DNA from: Clostridiaceae bacterium
GTDB lineage: Bacteria > Bacillota > Clostridia > Saccharofermentanales > UBA5734
Length of the DNA stretch: 6,632 nucleotides
Reading direction: 5' to 3'
Assembly (NCBI GenBank): GCA_012519875.1
Contig: JAAYPL010000024.1
Coordinates: 1 to 6,632 of the forward strand
This document shows positions 1 through 5,486 of the stretch, piece by piece (the first letter of the stretch is position 1; the number at the start of each line of letters is the position of its first letter). Both the position numbers and the translations under genes were made by a program. The notes under the pieces are model-generated. The model was given only the letters and a program-made list of their open reading frames with translations. It had not been told where the DNA came from and searched no databases.

Positions 1-425
1 ATTTCAACGGAGTGTGCGGGGATCTTCCGCTACGGCTTATTCTTGGTTCGAAAGGTTACGCATACTATTTTGACAGTATAATGTCCGCCTACAGAACTGG
101 AGTGCCCGGTTCGGCAAGTATGAGAGCTTTGTCAAGCTTCGCCAAGATTAAGACTACATTCGATGCCCACATAATGATTCTGCAGGAGTTCGATGCATAT
201 ACCGACGGCCAATATCATGATGTGATTCAGAAGGCTATAGAACTCAAGCTGTTTACGTCTTTGGTTCATAGGCAAGAACTTGTTGAGCTTAAGAGCGAGA
301 GGTTCCGTCATCTTTATGATGAGCTTCACTGGTACTCGAAACTTAAGCTCAGATTATACAGTTTCAGCCCGACGCTATTTCGCATCGCTAGGGATCTTAA
401 GAGAAGATTGGCAGCCCGTGGCTAA
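1..425 (+). CDS. Family 2 glycosyltransferase, C-terminal part (5' end outside window)
   Basis: The open frame enters from the left edge (first full codon at position 3, reading F-N-G-V-C-G-D) and stops at TAA-less edge-to-TAA 423-425, giving about 141 residues. The motif GDLPLRLILGSKGYAYYFD followed by the I/V-M-S-x-Y-R-x-G-V-P-G-S block is typical of the acceptor-side C-terminal half of GT2 enzymes. In these enzymes, a conserved acidic residue before a P-L-R/Q segment is followed by a Y-Y-x-D strand and the 'YR-x-GxPGS' element. The remainder is charged and helical, ending in a basic tail (residues R-D-L-K-R-R-L). A GTG at position 12 is inside the domain and is not the real start. The nucleotide-binding half with the DxD motif lies outside the window. 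The likely role is transfer of a sugar from a nucleotide donor onto a lipid-linked polysaccharide intermediate at the inner face of the cytoplasmic membrane. The donor and acceptor cannot be read from this fragment. Confidence 0.8.
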   Translation, partial: FNGVCGDLPLRLILGSKGYAYYFDSIMSAYRTGVPGSASMRALSSFAKIKTTFDAHIMILQEFDAYTDGQYHDVIQKAIELKLFTSLVHRQELVELKSERFRHLYDELHWYSKLKLRLYSFSPTLFRIARDLKRRLAARG

Positions 426-439
426 TCCGTAGGGAGATC

Positions 440-456
440 CCCCGGCTCTGCCGGGG
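440..456. repeat. GC-rich perfect hairpin (REP-like), copy 1
   Basis: CCCCGGC (440-446), loop TCT (447-449) and GCCGGGG (450-456) form a 7-bp perfect stem just 14 bases after the glycosyltransferase stop. No T-tract follows, so it does not fit a standard intrinsic terminator. The core CCGG-C-TCT-GCCGG recurs in the hairpin at 631-649 in the same orientation, with the same TCT loop. This favours a dispersed palindromic (REP-like) element over a terminator. Confidence 0.6.
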
Positions 457-588
457 TGGCCGTAGAAGGTTGACAGATCTGGAATTATGCCATCTCGTAC
501 AAGTTACGCACCATTCGGTATCGCAAACAAACGCTCTGCGAGCCAACGGTGAAATAAACTACGGCCCTCGGAATATTGGTTTTTTAAT

Positions 589-625
589 CGGTTGCGATCA
601 GGCCCCTTTGAGGGGGCAGCAACCG
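589..625. repeat. Two-tier hairpin
   Basis: The outer arms CGGTTGC (589-595) and GCAACCG (619-625) are exact reverse complements. Inside them, GCCCCT (602-607) pairs with GGGGGC (612-617) with one T-G wobble around the loop TTGA (608-611). The left side has a six-base bulge (596-601) against a single A (618). A run of six T lies upstream (580-585), which is the wrong side for a + strand terminator. On the - strand the stem would be followed by A, not T. The element sits six bases from the third hairpin, so they may form one structured unit. Confidence 0.55.
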
Positions 626-630
626 TAAAG

Positions 631-649
631 CCTCCGGTTCTGCCGGAGG
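631..649. repeat. GC-rich hairpin (REP-like), copy 2
   Basis: CCTCCGGT (631-638), loop TCT (639-641) and GCCGGAGG (642-649) form an 8-bp stem with one T-G wobble at the loop. It shares the CCGG-Y-TCT-GCCGG core with copy 1 at 440-456. The loops read TCT on the + strand in both, so the copies are direct rather than inverted. The outer bases differ but stay paired in each copy, which is compensatory variation as expected of a structured repeat family. Confidence 0.6.
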
Positions 650-670
650 ATACTTGCGCAAAATGAACCC

Positions 671-689
671 GCTTACACTTAAAGTGAGC
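671..689. promoter_or_regulatory. Small dyad upstream of flippase start, possible operator
   Basis: CACTT-A-AAGTG (676-686) is a perfect dyad. It extends by GCT (671-673) and AGC (687-689, read A-G-C) across a two-base bulge. It lies 16 bases before the flippase ATG, where an operator or a translation-controlling stem could sit. No convincing promoter hexamers or strong ribosome binding site accompany it, so the function is a guess. Confidence 0.2.
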
Positions 690-704
690 TGATTTAAAGC
701 ACTC

Positions 705-2030
705 ATGTCCCTTAAACAACAAGCCGTATCGGGCCTGATCTGGAGCTTTGTGGACACCTTTGTTGGTCACGGGATCGGCTTTGTCATCGGTATCCTTCTG
801 GCCCGGCTCCTCTCCCCCCGCGAATTCGGCCTGATTGGGATGATCGTGGTCTTCATCACCGTTTCCGAATCGTTCATCAATAGCGGCTTCAGCAACGCCC
901 TGATAAGAAAAAATAACTGCACTCAAGCCGATTATTCCACCGTCTTCTATTACAATCTGGCCGCGGGCCTGGCCTTCTTTTTCATCCTTTTCGCCTCTGC
1001 CCCCGCCATCGCCAAATTCTTGAAGGAGCCTGAGCTTCAAACCATTGTTCAGGTCCTGGGCGTCATCCTGATCATCGATTCCCTGACCATGGTCCAGCGT
1101 ACCATCCTGATCAAGCGGATCGACTTCAAGCTTCAGGCCCGCATCTCGGTTATTTCCTCGCTCGGATCGGGGATTGTTGCCATCGCCATGGCGTACTCCG
1201 GCTTCGGGGTCTGGAGCCTCGTGGCCCAGCGCCTCTGCCGTCAGGCGCTCCATTCCCTTCTGCTCTGGATCTGGAATCGCTGGAAACCGACCCTGGAATT
1301 CAGCACACAATCCTTCCGGGAGTTGTTCGGATTTGGGAGCAAACTCCTGGTAAGCGGCCTGATCGATACCGCCTACAACAACATTTACTACCTAATTATC
1401 GGCAAGTTTTTCTCGGCACAGGAATTAGGGTTTTACGCCCGAGCGGATGAATTTAGCAAAATCCCGTCCCAGAACCTGAACGGCATCATCGGCCGGGTCA
1501 GCTACCCCGTTCTGGCAATCATCCAGAACGACATCCCGAGGCTCAAACTCAATTACCAGAAGCTGATCCGCAGTACCATGTTCATCACCTTTATCCTGAT
1601 GCTCGGAATGGCCGCCGTGGCCGAACCCATGATCATCGTCCTGATAGGGGAAAAGTGGCGTCCCTCGATCATCTACCTGCGAATGCTCTGCTTTGTGGGA
1701 ATGATGTACCCGCTCCACGCGCTGAACCTCAACATGCTGCAGGTTCAGGGGAGATCTGACCTCTTTCTGAAACTAGAAATCATCAAGAAGATCCTGGCAA
1801 TCCCCATCATCATCATCGGCGTCGCGTGGGGCATCAAGGTGATGATCGCCGGCATGATGGTCAACACCCTGATCGCCTATTATCTCAACAGCTACTGGAG
1901 CGGCCGCATGATCGGCTATTCCTTCAAGGATCAATTGAAAGACATCGGCCCCTCCTTTTTCTTTGCGCTTCTGATGTCGGCCACCGTATTTATCGCCGGT
2001 TACTATTTGCCGGCCGCATATTTGGTTTAA
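705..2030 (+). CDS. wzx: WzxC-type polysaccharide flippase, truncated by in-frame stop
   Basis: This is an inner-membrane transporter of the MOP superfamily (polysaccharide synthase / Wzx branch), which moves undecaprenyl-linked repeat units across the cytoplasmic membrane. The N-terminus is canonical for the WzxC branch: a short K-Q-Q-A-V-x-G-x-x-W helix (residues 4-13), then membrane spans from about 15-35 and 42-60. The L-L-S-P-x-E-F-G-L-I-G-M block (35-46) and the G-F-Y-x-R-A-D/x cytoplasmic loop (242-248) follow. Later landmarks are G-E-K-W-R-P (315-320) and the Q-G-R-S-D-L-x-L-K-L-E segment (348-357). Many hydrophobic spans alternate with basic loops. The start at 705 is chosen because it gives the family N-terminus; the ribosome binding site is weak. 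The annotated product is 441 residues, short of the roughly 480 usual in this branch. The missing end is encoded in the same frame after TAA 2028-2030 (see next entry). The gene is GC-rich compared with the genes from 3359 on. Confidence 0.9.
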   Translation: MSLKQQAVSGLIWSFVDTFVGHGIGFVIGILLARLLSPREFGLIGMIVVFITVSESFINSGFSNALIRKNNCTQADYSTVFYYNLAAGLAFFFILFASAPAIAKFLKEPELQTIVQVLGVILIIDSLTMVQRTILIKRIDFKLQARISVISSLGSGIVAIAMAYSGFGVWSLVAQRLCRQALHSLLLWIWNRWKPTLEFSTQSFRELFGFGSKLLVSGLIDTAYNNIYYLIIGKFFSAQELGFYARADEFSKIPSQNLNGIIGRVSYPVLAIIQNDIPRLKLNYQKLIRSTMFITFILMLGMAAVAEPMIIVLIGEKWRPSIIYLRMLCFVGMMYPLHALNLNMLQVQGRSDLFLKLEIIKKILAIPIIIIGVAWGIKVMIAGMMVNTLIAYYLNSYWSGRMIGYSFKDQLKDIGPSFFFALLMSATVFIAGYYLPAAYLV

Positions 2031-2156
2031 TTAATGATACAATTAACAATCGGCGCCGCTTTCGTCATCGTCGCGTCTGAATTGTTTCAACTCCGGGACT
2101 ACCTTTACATCAAGTCCCTATTAGTGGAAAAACTGAAGGCCGAAAACAATGGATAA
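2031..2156 (+). pseudogene. wzx: Detached in-frame C-terminus of the flippase
   Basis: Reading straight on from TAA 2028-2030 without changing frame gives 41 sense codons and then TAA at 2154-2156. The first part (L-M-I-Q-L-T-I-G-A-A-F-V-I-V-A-S-E-L-F) is a hydrophobic helix followed by a polar/basic tail (Q-L-R-D-Y ... L-V-E-K-L-K-A). This is how WzxC-type proteins end: a last membrane span, then a short cytoplasmic tail. With it the protein would be about 482-483 residues, the usual family length. The end also overlaps the next gene's start by eight bases (2149-2156), a normal coupled arrangement. A single substitution, such as CAA to TAA, would explain the interruption. An ATG at 2034 could restart translation six bases after the stop, but no ribosome binding site is evident. 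Confidence 0.7.
2135..2139 (+). promoter_or_regulatory. Ribosome binding site for the aminotransferase
   Basis: GAAGG lies nine bases before ATG 2149, inside the detached flippase tail. It supports the 2149 start and implies that the aminotransferase was translationally coupled to the full-length flippase. Confidence 0.5.
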
Positions 2157-3333
2157 ACTGGACAGCCCCATCTACGTTACACAGCCGGCTCTGCCGGATC
2201 TTGAAGATTTCATCCCCTATCTCCGGCAGATCTGGGAGAACAAGATCCTGACCAATAACGGCCCCTTCCATAAACAATTGGAAAAAGAACTGGCCGAATA
2301 CCTGGGCGTCCCTTACATTTCCTTGTTTGCCAACGGCTCCCTGGCCCTGCTTACGGCACTCCAGGTTCTGCGGATTGGCGGAGAAGTGATCACCACCCCG
2401 TACAGCTTCGTGGCTACCACCCACTGCCTTTGGTGGAACAACATCAAGCCGGTCTTCGTGGATATCGAACCCGAATTTTGCAACCTGGATCCCGAAAAGA
2501 TCGAAGCCGCCATCACCCCGAAAACGAGCGCTATTCTTCCGGTTCACGTCTACGGCAACCCCTGCAAAATAGAGCGGATCCAGGAAATCGCCGATATCTA
2601 CGGTCTGAAAGTTATCTACGACGCCGCCCACGCCTTCGGGGTCAGGTACAATGGCCAGAGCATCTTCAACTACGGCGATCTCTCGGTATTGAGTTTTCAC
2701 GCCACCAAGGTATTCAACACCATGGAGGGCGGTGCCATCGTCTGTCACGACGCCCCCACCAAGAAGAGAATCGATTATCTAAAGAATTTCGGGTTTGCCG
2801 GCGAGACCACCGTTATAGCCCCCGGAATCAATTCAAAGATGAACGAAATGCAGGCGGCACTGGGGCTGGTGCAGCTCAAACACAACCAGGAGAACATCGA
2901 CAAGAGACGGGCTATTGTTGGCCTTTATCGCAAGCATCTGTCGGGAATTCCTGGGATCTCCTTTCTTCCCGAACCCCAAAACACCGTATCAAACTTTGCC
3001 TATTTCCCCATTTTTGTGGAGGAAATCGAGTTTGGGATGAGCCGTGACCAGCTCTACGAAAATCTTAAGCAAGCCAACATCTATGGTCGTCGTTACTTTT
3101 ACCCGCTAATCAGCGATTTCCCCATGTATCGGAATCTTGATTCCGCGAGCCCTGCCAACCTTCCCGTAGCGCGTTATACTGCCGATCGAGTACAATGCCT
3201 TCCTTTATACCCAATCCTCGAACCGGAACAGATCATGCATGTTGCTCGTCTCATAAAACTCCTGAGACAGAGAACCAATAGCCCAGACACCCACCAACCC
3301 ATTAATGCTGAAGCGCAAAACAAGGTGCCCTGA
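2149..3333 (+). CDS. DegT/DnrJ/EryC1/StrS sugar aminotransferase (FdtB/VioA-like)
   Basis: This is a cytoplasmic PLP enzyme (aspartate aminotransferase fold type I) that converts a dTDP-keto-6-deoxyhexose to the amino sugar with glutamate as amino donor. Visible landmarks are the N-terminal I-Y-V-T-Q-P-x-L-P block (8-16), the L-T-N-N-G-P-F motif (34-40) and the N-G-S-L-A-L phosphate-binding turn (62-67). T-T-P-Y-S-F-V-A-T (82-90) and the PLP-pyridine Asp in V-I-Y-D-A-A-H-A (Asp158) follow. The Schiff-base Lys sits in S-F-H-A-T-K (Lys187), followed by E-G-G-A-I-V. G-I-N-S-K-M-N-E-M-Q-A-A-L-G (226-239) and R-R-Y-F-Y-P-L (314-320) complete the family pattern. All key residues are present. The sequence recalls 3-aminotransferases for Fuc3N/Qui3N (FdtB/QdtB) and the Qui4N transaminase VioA more than WecE or ArnB. 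Position 3 versus 4 specificity cannot be decided from the sequence alone. The last 20 or so residues are a polar, Pro/Gln/Asn-rich tail beyond the usual family end. Neither an isomerase nor an acyltransferase partner is in the window. Confidence 0.93.
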   Translation: MDKLDSPIYVTQPALPDLEDFIPYLRQIWENKILTNNGPFHKQLEKELAEYLGVPYISLFANGSLALLTALQVLRIGGEVITTPYSFVATTHCLWWNNIKPVFVDIEPEFCNLDPEKIEAAITPKTSAILPVHVYGNPCKIERIQEIADIYGLKVIYDAAHAFGVRYNGQSIFNYGDLSVLSFHATKVFNTMEGGAIVCHDAPTKKRIDYLKNFGFAGETTVIAPGINSKMNEMQAALGLVQLKHNQENIDKRRAIVGLYRKHLSGIPGISFLPEPQNTVSNFAYFPIFVEEIEFGMSRDQLYENLKQANIYGRRYFYPLISDFPMYRNLDSASPANLPVARYTADRVQCLPLYPILEPEQIMHVARLIKLLRQRTNSPDTHQPINAEAQNKVP

Positions 3334-3358
3334 AGAAGCGTATTGAAAGAATCAGCTT

Positions 3359-4426
3359 ATGCCCAGAATGTTCCTCCTCTTTTCAGGCCACAATGATCGG
3401 GCTGTTCTAGCCTTATGTCGAGCCTTTACCAACCGCAAGGTTGATTTTGTGTTAGTCGCAGGCTCCAAGTCGGATCCGATTCTACGAACTACCTATTCCG
3501 ATCATGTTGCTTTCATTCGCGCTGATCATGTCGTCGACCTGTCGTTGTTTGAAAAGGCCCGCCGCTCCATATCACCGCGATACTCTCTTGTTTATTGCTC
3601 TACAACCGAATTCATCAACTCTTGGGTACTCAACAATCGTCAATCCTTGCGTGATCTTGATATTGAGGCAAATCTACCACCAGTTGATGTTTACAATCAA
3701 CTGACTCAAAAGAGCACAAGTCCGGACATAGTTAAAATGATTTGCGGGCTTTCCTCTCCATCAATCCTACCCTGGACAAGCCCAATCAGTCCCTGTGTCT
3801 TTAAGCCGAAATCCAATATTCTCCAAGGAATAGTCCACTACCCGATTCTTTGTTTTAATAACGACGAGGCAACACATCTTTCTTCTATGCTGGATCCTAA
3901 TGATTGGTTTGTTCAACAATATGTAGAAGGACAGAGCCATTACATATGTGCTTATCTATCACGGAGTGGAAGGTACCATTGCTATTGGCAAACTAATCTG
4001 ATGCAGCAACCGAATGGCAAATCCATTGTATTAGCACGACTTGGCTCAAATCCAGGAATAGACGAAGTTAAGCTGTTTCGCGGCTTATCGCTTATGGGAT
4101 TTTGGGGGCCAATAATGATGGAAATCATCGAGGGCGCCGATGGCCACATCTATTTCATTGAACTCAATCCACGTTTTTGGGGTCCTCTGCAGTTAGGTGT
4201 TGATGCGTGCCCGGAGATGCTCGATCTATTTATAAGAGATGCAGGCTTTGATATCTCGGAGTATTTGCAGACACCAAAGCCCATCGATGGGCAATATTGG
4301 TATGCATGGGCCGAAGGTGCAGAAATGTTTGGATGTCGCATTTATCCTGCAGCCAAACAATATGATAGAAGCCATTTGCAAAGCTTGTTGAGGAAACACG
4401 ATGTCTTCACTCGCGGGGATCTCTAG
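3359..4426 (+). CDS. ATP-grasp ligase, substrate unknown
   Basis: This 355-residue protein is a predicted ATP-dependent carboxylate-amine (or carboxylate-thiol) ligase of the ATP-grasp superfamily. Residues 1-110 form an alpha/beta pre-ATP-grasp domain opening with M-F-L-L-F-S-G-H. ATP-grasp signs follow: the V-F-K-P-K strand (147-151), whose Lys would contact ATP phosphate, and the hinge F-V-Q-Q-Y-V-E-G (184-191). The metal-binding C-terminal segment has M-M-E (Glu255) and then I-E-L-N-P-R-F-W-G (Glu268, Asn270, Arg272). The I-E-x-N-P-R triad is the most diagnostic element. The last 70 residues, rich in Trp and Tyr (W-Y-A-W-A-E-G, 314-320), are not familiar to me and may hold the acceptor site. 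It lies 25 bases after the aminotransferase and is lower in GC. In amino-sugar clusters this slot usually holds an N-acyltransferase. Attachment of an acid or amino acid to the sugar amine is therefore an attractive but unproven role. The start at 3359 has only a weak GAAAG site upstream; ATG 3368 is an alternative. Confidence 0.8.
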   Translation: MPRMFLLFSGHNDRAVLALCRAFTNRKVDFVLVAGSKSDPILRTTYSDHVAFIRADHVVDLSLFEKARRSISPRYSLVYCSTTEFINSWVLNNRQSLRDLDIEANLPPVDVYNQLTQKSTSPDIVKMICGLSSPSILPWTSPISPCVFKPKSNILQGIVHYPILCFNNDEATHLSSMLDPNDWFVQQYVEGQSHYICAYLSRSGRYHCYWQTNLMQQPNGKSIVLARLGSNPGIDEVKLFRGLSLMGFWGPIMMEIIEGADGHIYFIELNPRFWGPLQLGVDACPEMLDLFIRDAGFDISEYLQTPKPIDGQYWYAWAEGAEMFGCRIYPAAKQYDRSHLQSLLRKHDVFTRGDL

Positions 4427-4436
4427 AACACCGCGA
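4411..4436 (+). terminator. Weak hairpin spanning the ATP-grasp stop codon
   Basis: TCGCGG (4411-4416) and CCGCGA (4431-4436) are exact reverse complements around a 14-base loop that contains the TAG stop. No T-run follows (the sequence continues TTCTCAGATG), so any termination would be weak or dependent on other factors. It could equally be chance. Confidence 0.2.
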
Positions 4437-4492
4437 TTCTCAGATGATTTGGCAAATCGAATTCCAATGCCTGGGGTTAACTAAATCCGACA

Positions 4493-5245
4493 ATGACATA
4501 TGTTGAATTATTGACATCTCTAGCTGCCCTAAAAAGCAAACATAGCTGTTACCAAATCCTCCATCCTTGGATTCGCGAGGCTGTTAAGGAGACATACCTT
4601 CCATCAGGAAAGCGAGAAGCAGAACGGCAGTCCTATATGGAGGAAATACTGCCGCTAAAAGGCAAGGAGCTTCTTGATATTGGTGCCAATACAGGCTACT
4701 TCAGCTTCAGTGCACTCGAAAAGGGTGCAAAGCACGTCACTGCTGTTGAAGGAAATGCTGAACATGCACGATTCTTAGTTGAAGCTTCCCGACTGTTAGG
4801 GATTGAAAATCGCTTTAATGTTGAGAATTCATACTTTAACTTCTCTGCGCCGCAATTTCATCACCTTGACATTATCTTATGTCTTAACGTCCTCCACCAC
4901 CTCGGCGATGATTTTGGCGATCCTTTGATATCATTAGCTGAAGCTAAAATTGCTATCGCCCAAGCGCTTGCCAGAATGGCAAAACACTCAACATGGATGT
5001 GGCTTCAACTCGGATTCAACTGGAAAGGTGACAAAAGTCAACCCCTTTTCACGAACGGACTAAAAATTGAGCTAATTGATTTTGTTTCGAAGTCATGCAT
5101 AAGTGCATGGTCAATCGTTAATATTGCGATTTATAACCCAGACAAAAATGTCTACGAAAATGCTAGCGACCAACTTTTGAAGCGCTTTGACCCAATCGGC
5201 GAATTCCTTAATAGACCGCTCTTTCTACTACGAAGTGTATTTTGA
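4493..5245 (+). CDS. Class I SAM-dependent methyltransferase
   Basis: This is a 250-residue cytoplasmic methyltransferase with a Rossmann-like fold. Motif I is L-L-D-I-G-A-N-T-G-Y-F-S (60-71), the glycine-rich SAM-binding loop. The acidic residue after strand 2 is in V-T-A-V-E-G-N (82-88), where Glu86 would bind the ribose hydroxyls. The motif IV region is D-I-I-L-C-L-N-V-L-H-H-L-G-D (126-139). The N-terminal 55 residues are helical and include the cap-like W-I-R-E-A-V-K segment (26-32). The C-terminus (R-F-D-P-I-G-E-F-L-N-R-P-L-F) looks like a natural end. The arrangement resembles small O-antigen-cluster methyltransferases and the CmoB-like branch in motif I. The substrate could be a sugar hydroxyl, or the group added by the ATP-grasp enzyme upstream. 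It is the most AT-rich gene here. It starts 66 bases after the previous gene, with only a distant GGGG (4473-4476) upstream, so the start is not firmly fixed. Confidence 0.87.
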   Translation: MTYVELLTSLAALKSKHSCYQILHPWIREAVKETYLPSGKREAERQSYMEEILPLKGKELLDIGANTGYFSFSALEKGAKHVTAVEGNAEHARFLVEASRLLGIENRFNVENSYFNFSAPQFHHLDIILCLNVLHHLGDDFGDPLISLAEAKIAIAQALARMAKHSTWMWLQLGFNWKGDKSQPLFTNGLKIELIDFVSKSCISAWSIVNIAIYNPDKNVYENASDQLLKRFDPIGEFLNRPLFLLRSVF

Positions 5246-5253
5246 GGATAATG

Positions 5254-5409
5254 ATGTACTCACTTACTACGCCTCAACATTGGATAAAACACGATAAGAT
5301 TTGCTCCGTCAATGGCTGCCACGGATTCTATGTTACGGAATGTGTCAACGATAATGAGTCCCTGCTTTATCCATTTGAGAACATTTACACATGCCAGCAT
5401 GACTTGTAA
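5254..5409 (+). CDS. Possible small ORF, function unknown
   Basis: A 51-codon ORF opens at ATG 5254 (a second in-frame ATG is at 5251) and stops at TAA 5407-5409. A GAGGA (5244-5248) overlaps the methyltransferase stop and lies five bases before ATG 5254, which is good spacing. The peptide is Cys-rich for its size: four Cys, in K-I-C-S-V-N-G-C-H, T-E-C-V and Y-T-C-Q-H. I do not recognise a family. Beyond the TAA the same frame stays open for 25 codons, including a hydrophobic stretch (V-V-S-F-A-A-F-A-V-L-C-F-L), to a TAA at 5485-5487 that overlaps the next ATG by one base. An opposite-strand frame (5260-5484, TTG start) also covers this region, so coding on either strand is doubtful. It may be a decayed gene or plain intergenic DNA. 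Confidence 0.25.
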   Translation: MYSLTTPQHWIKHDKICSVNGCHGFYVTECVNDNESLLYPFENIYTCQHDL

Positions 5410-5471
5410 GGTGTTGTATCTTTCGCGGCCTTTGCAGTCCTGTGCTTTCTTTCTTCTGCCAAAAGGATGGG

Positions 5472-5476
5472 AAAGG
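5472..5476 (+). promoter_or_regulatory. Ribosome binding site fixing the glycosyltransferase start
   Basis: AAAGG at 5472-5476, within the purine run GGGAAAGG (5469-5476), lies ten bases before ATG 5487. It supports ATG 5487 over the upstream in-frame GTG at 5442. Confidence 0.5.
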
Positions 5477-5486
5477 TGCTCCAATA

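Larger units (their letters stand above)
426..704. other. Non-coding junction with three hairpins, possible mobile-element scar
   Basis: This 279-base stretch separates the truncated glycosyltransferase from the flippase. I see no convincing gene in it. A 22-codon frame opening at 488 is too short and resembles nothing I know. It holds three perfect or near-perfect hairpins, entered separately, and a small dyad just before the flippase. A TTGACA hexamer at 470-475 has no matching -10 box at 16-18 bases (the sequence there is TCTCGT-like), so I do not call a promoter. The neighbouring genes are closely packed, so a gap of this size with repeated palindromes is out of character. It may be the scar of an inserted element or a cassette boundary. 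Confidence 0.5.

Noticed and set aside
440..456. Intrinsic terminator for the first glycosyltransferase
   Set aside because: The stem is strong but is not followed by a T-tract, and the same core recurs at 631-649, so a repeated palindrome fits better.
470..498. TTGACA hexamer as a -35 box
   Set aside because: No acceptable -10 hexamer lies 16-18 bases downstream, and no gene start follows within a sensible distance before the hairpins.
504..1310. Long - strand open frame of 268 codons
   Set aside because: It lies antisense to the flippase, and its translation is acidic and Gly/Asp/Gln-rich, as expected of the complement of a hydrophobic coding sequence. The + strand protein has clear family motifs.
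2110..2748. - strand open frame of 212 codons
   Set aside because: It is the shadow of the aminotransferase, whose PLP motifs are unmistakable on the + strand.
2430..3047. + strand open frame of 205 codons in another phase
   Set aside because: It lies entirely inside the aminotransferase, is very rich in Arg, and shows no domain.
5260..5484. - strand 74-codon frame as a transposase remnant
   Set aside because: It would start with TTG, shows no recognisable transposase motif, and no inverted repeats or target duplications were found around it.
5442..5486. Upstream GTG start for the WbbL-like glycosyltransferase
   Set aside because: The 15 extra residues have no family counterpart. ATG 5487 has a purine-rich site at good spacing and gives the standard N-terminus.
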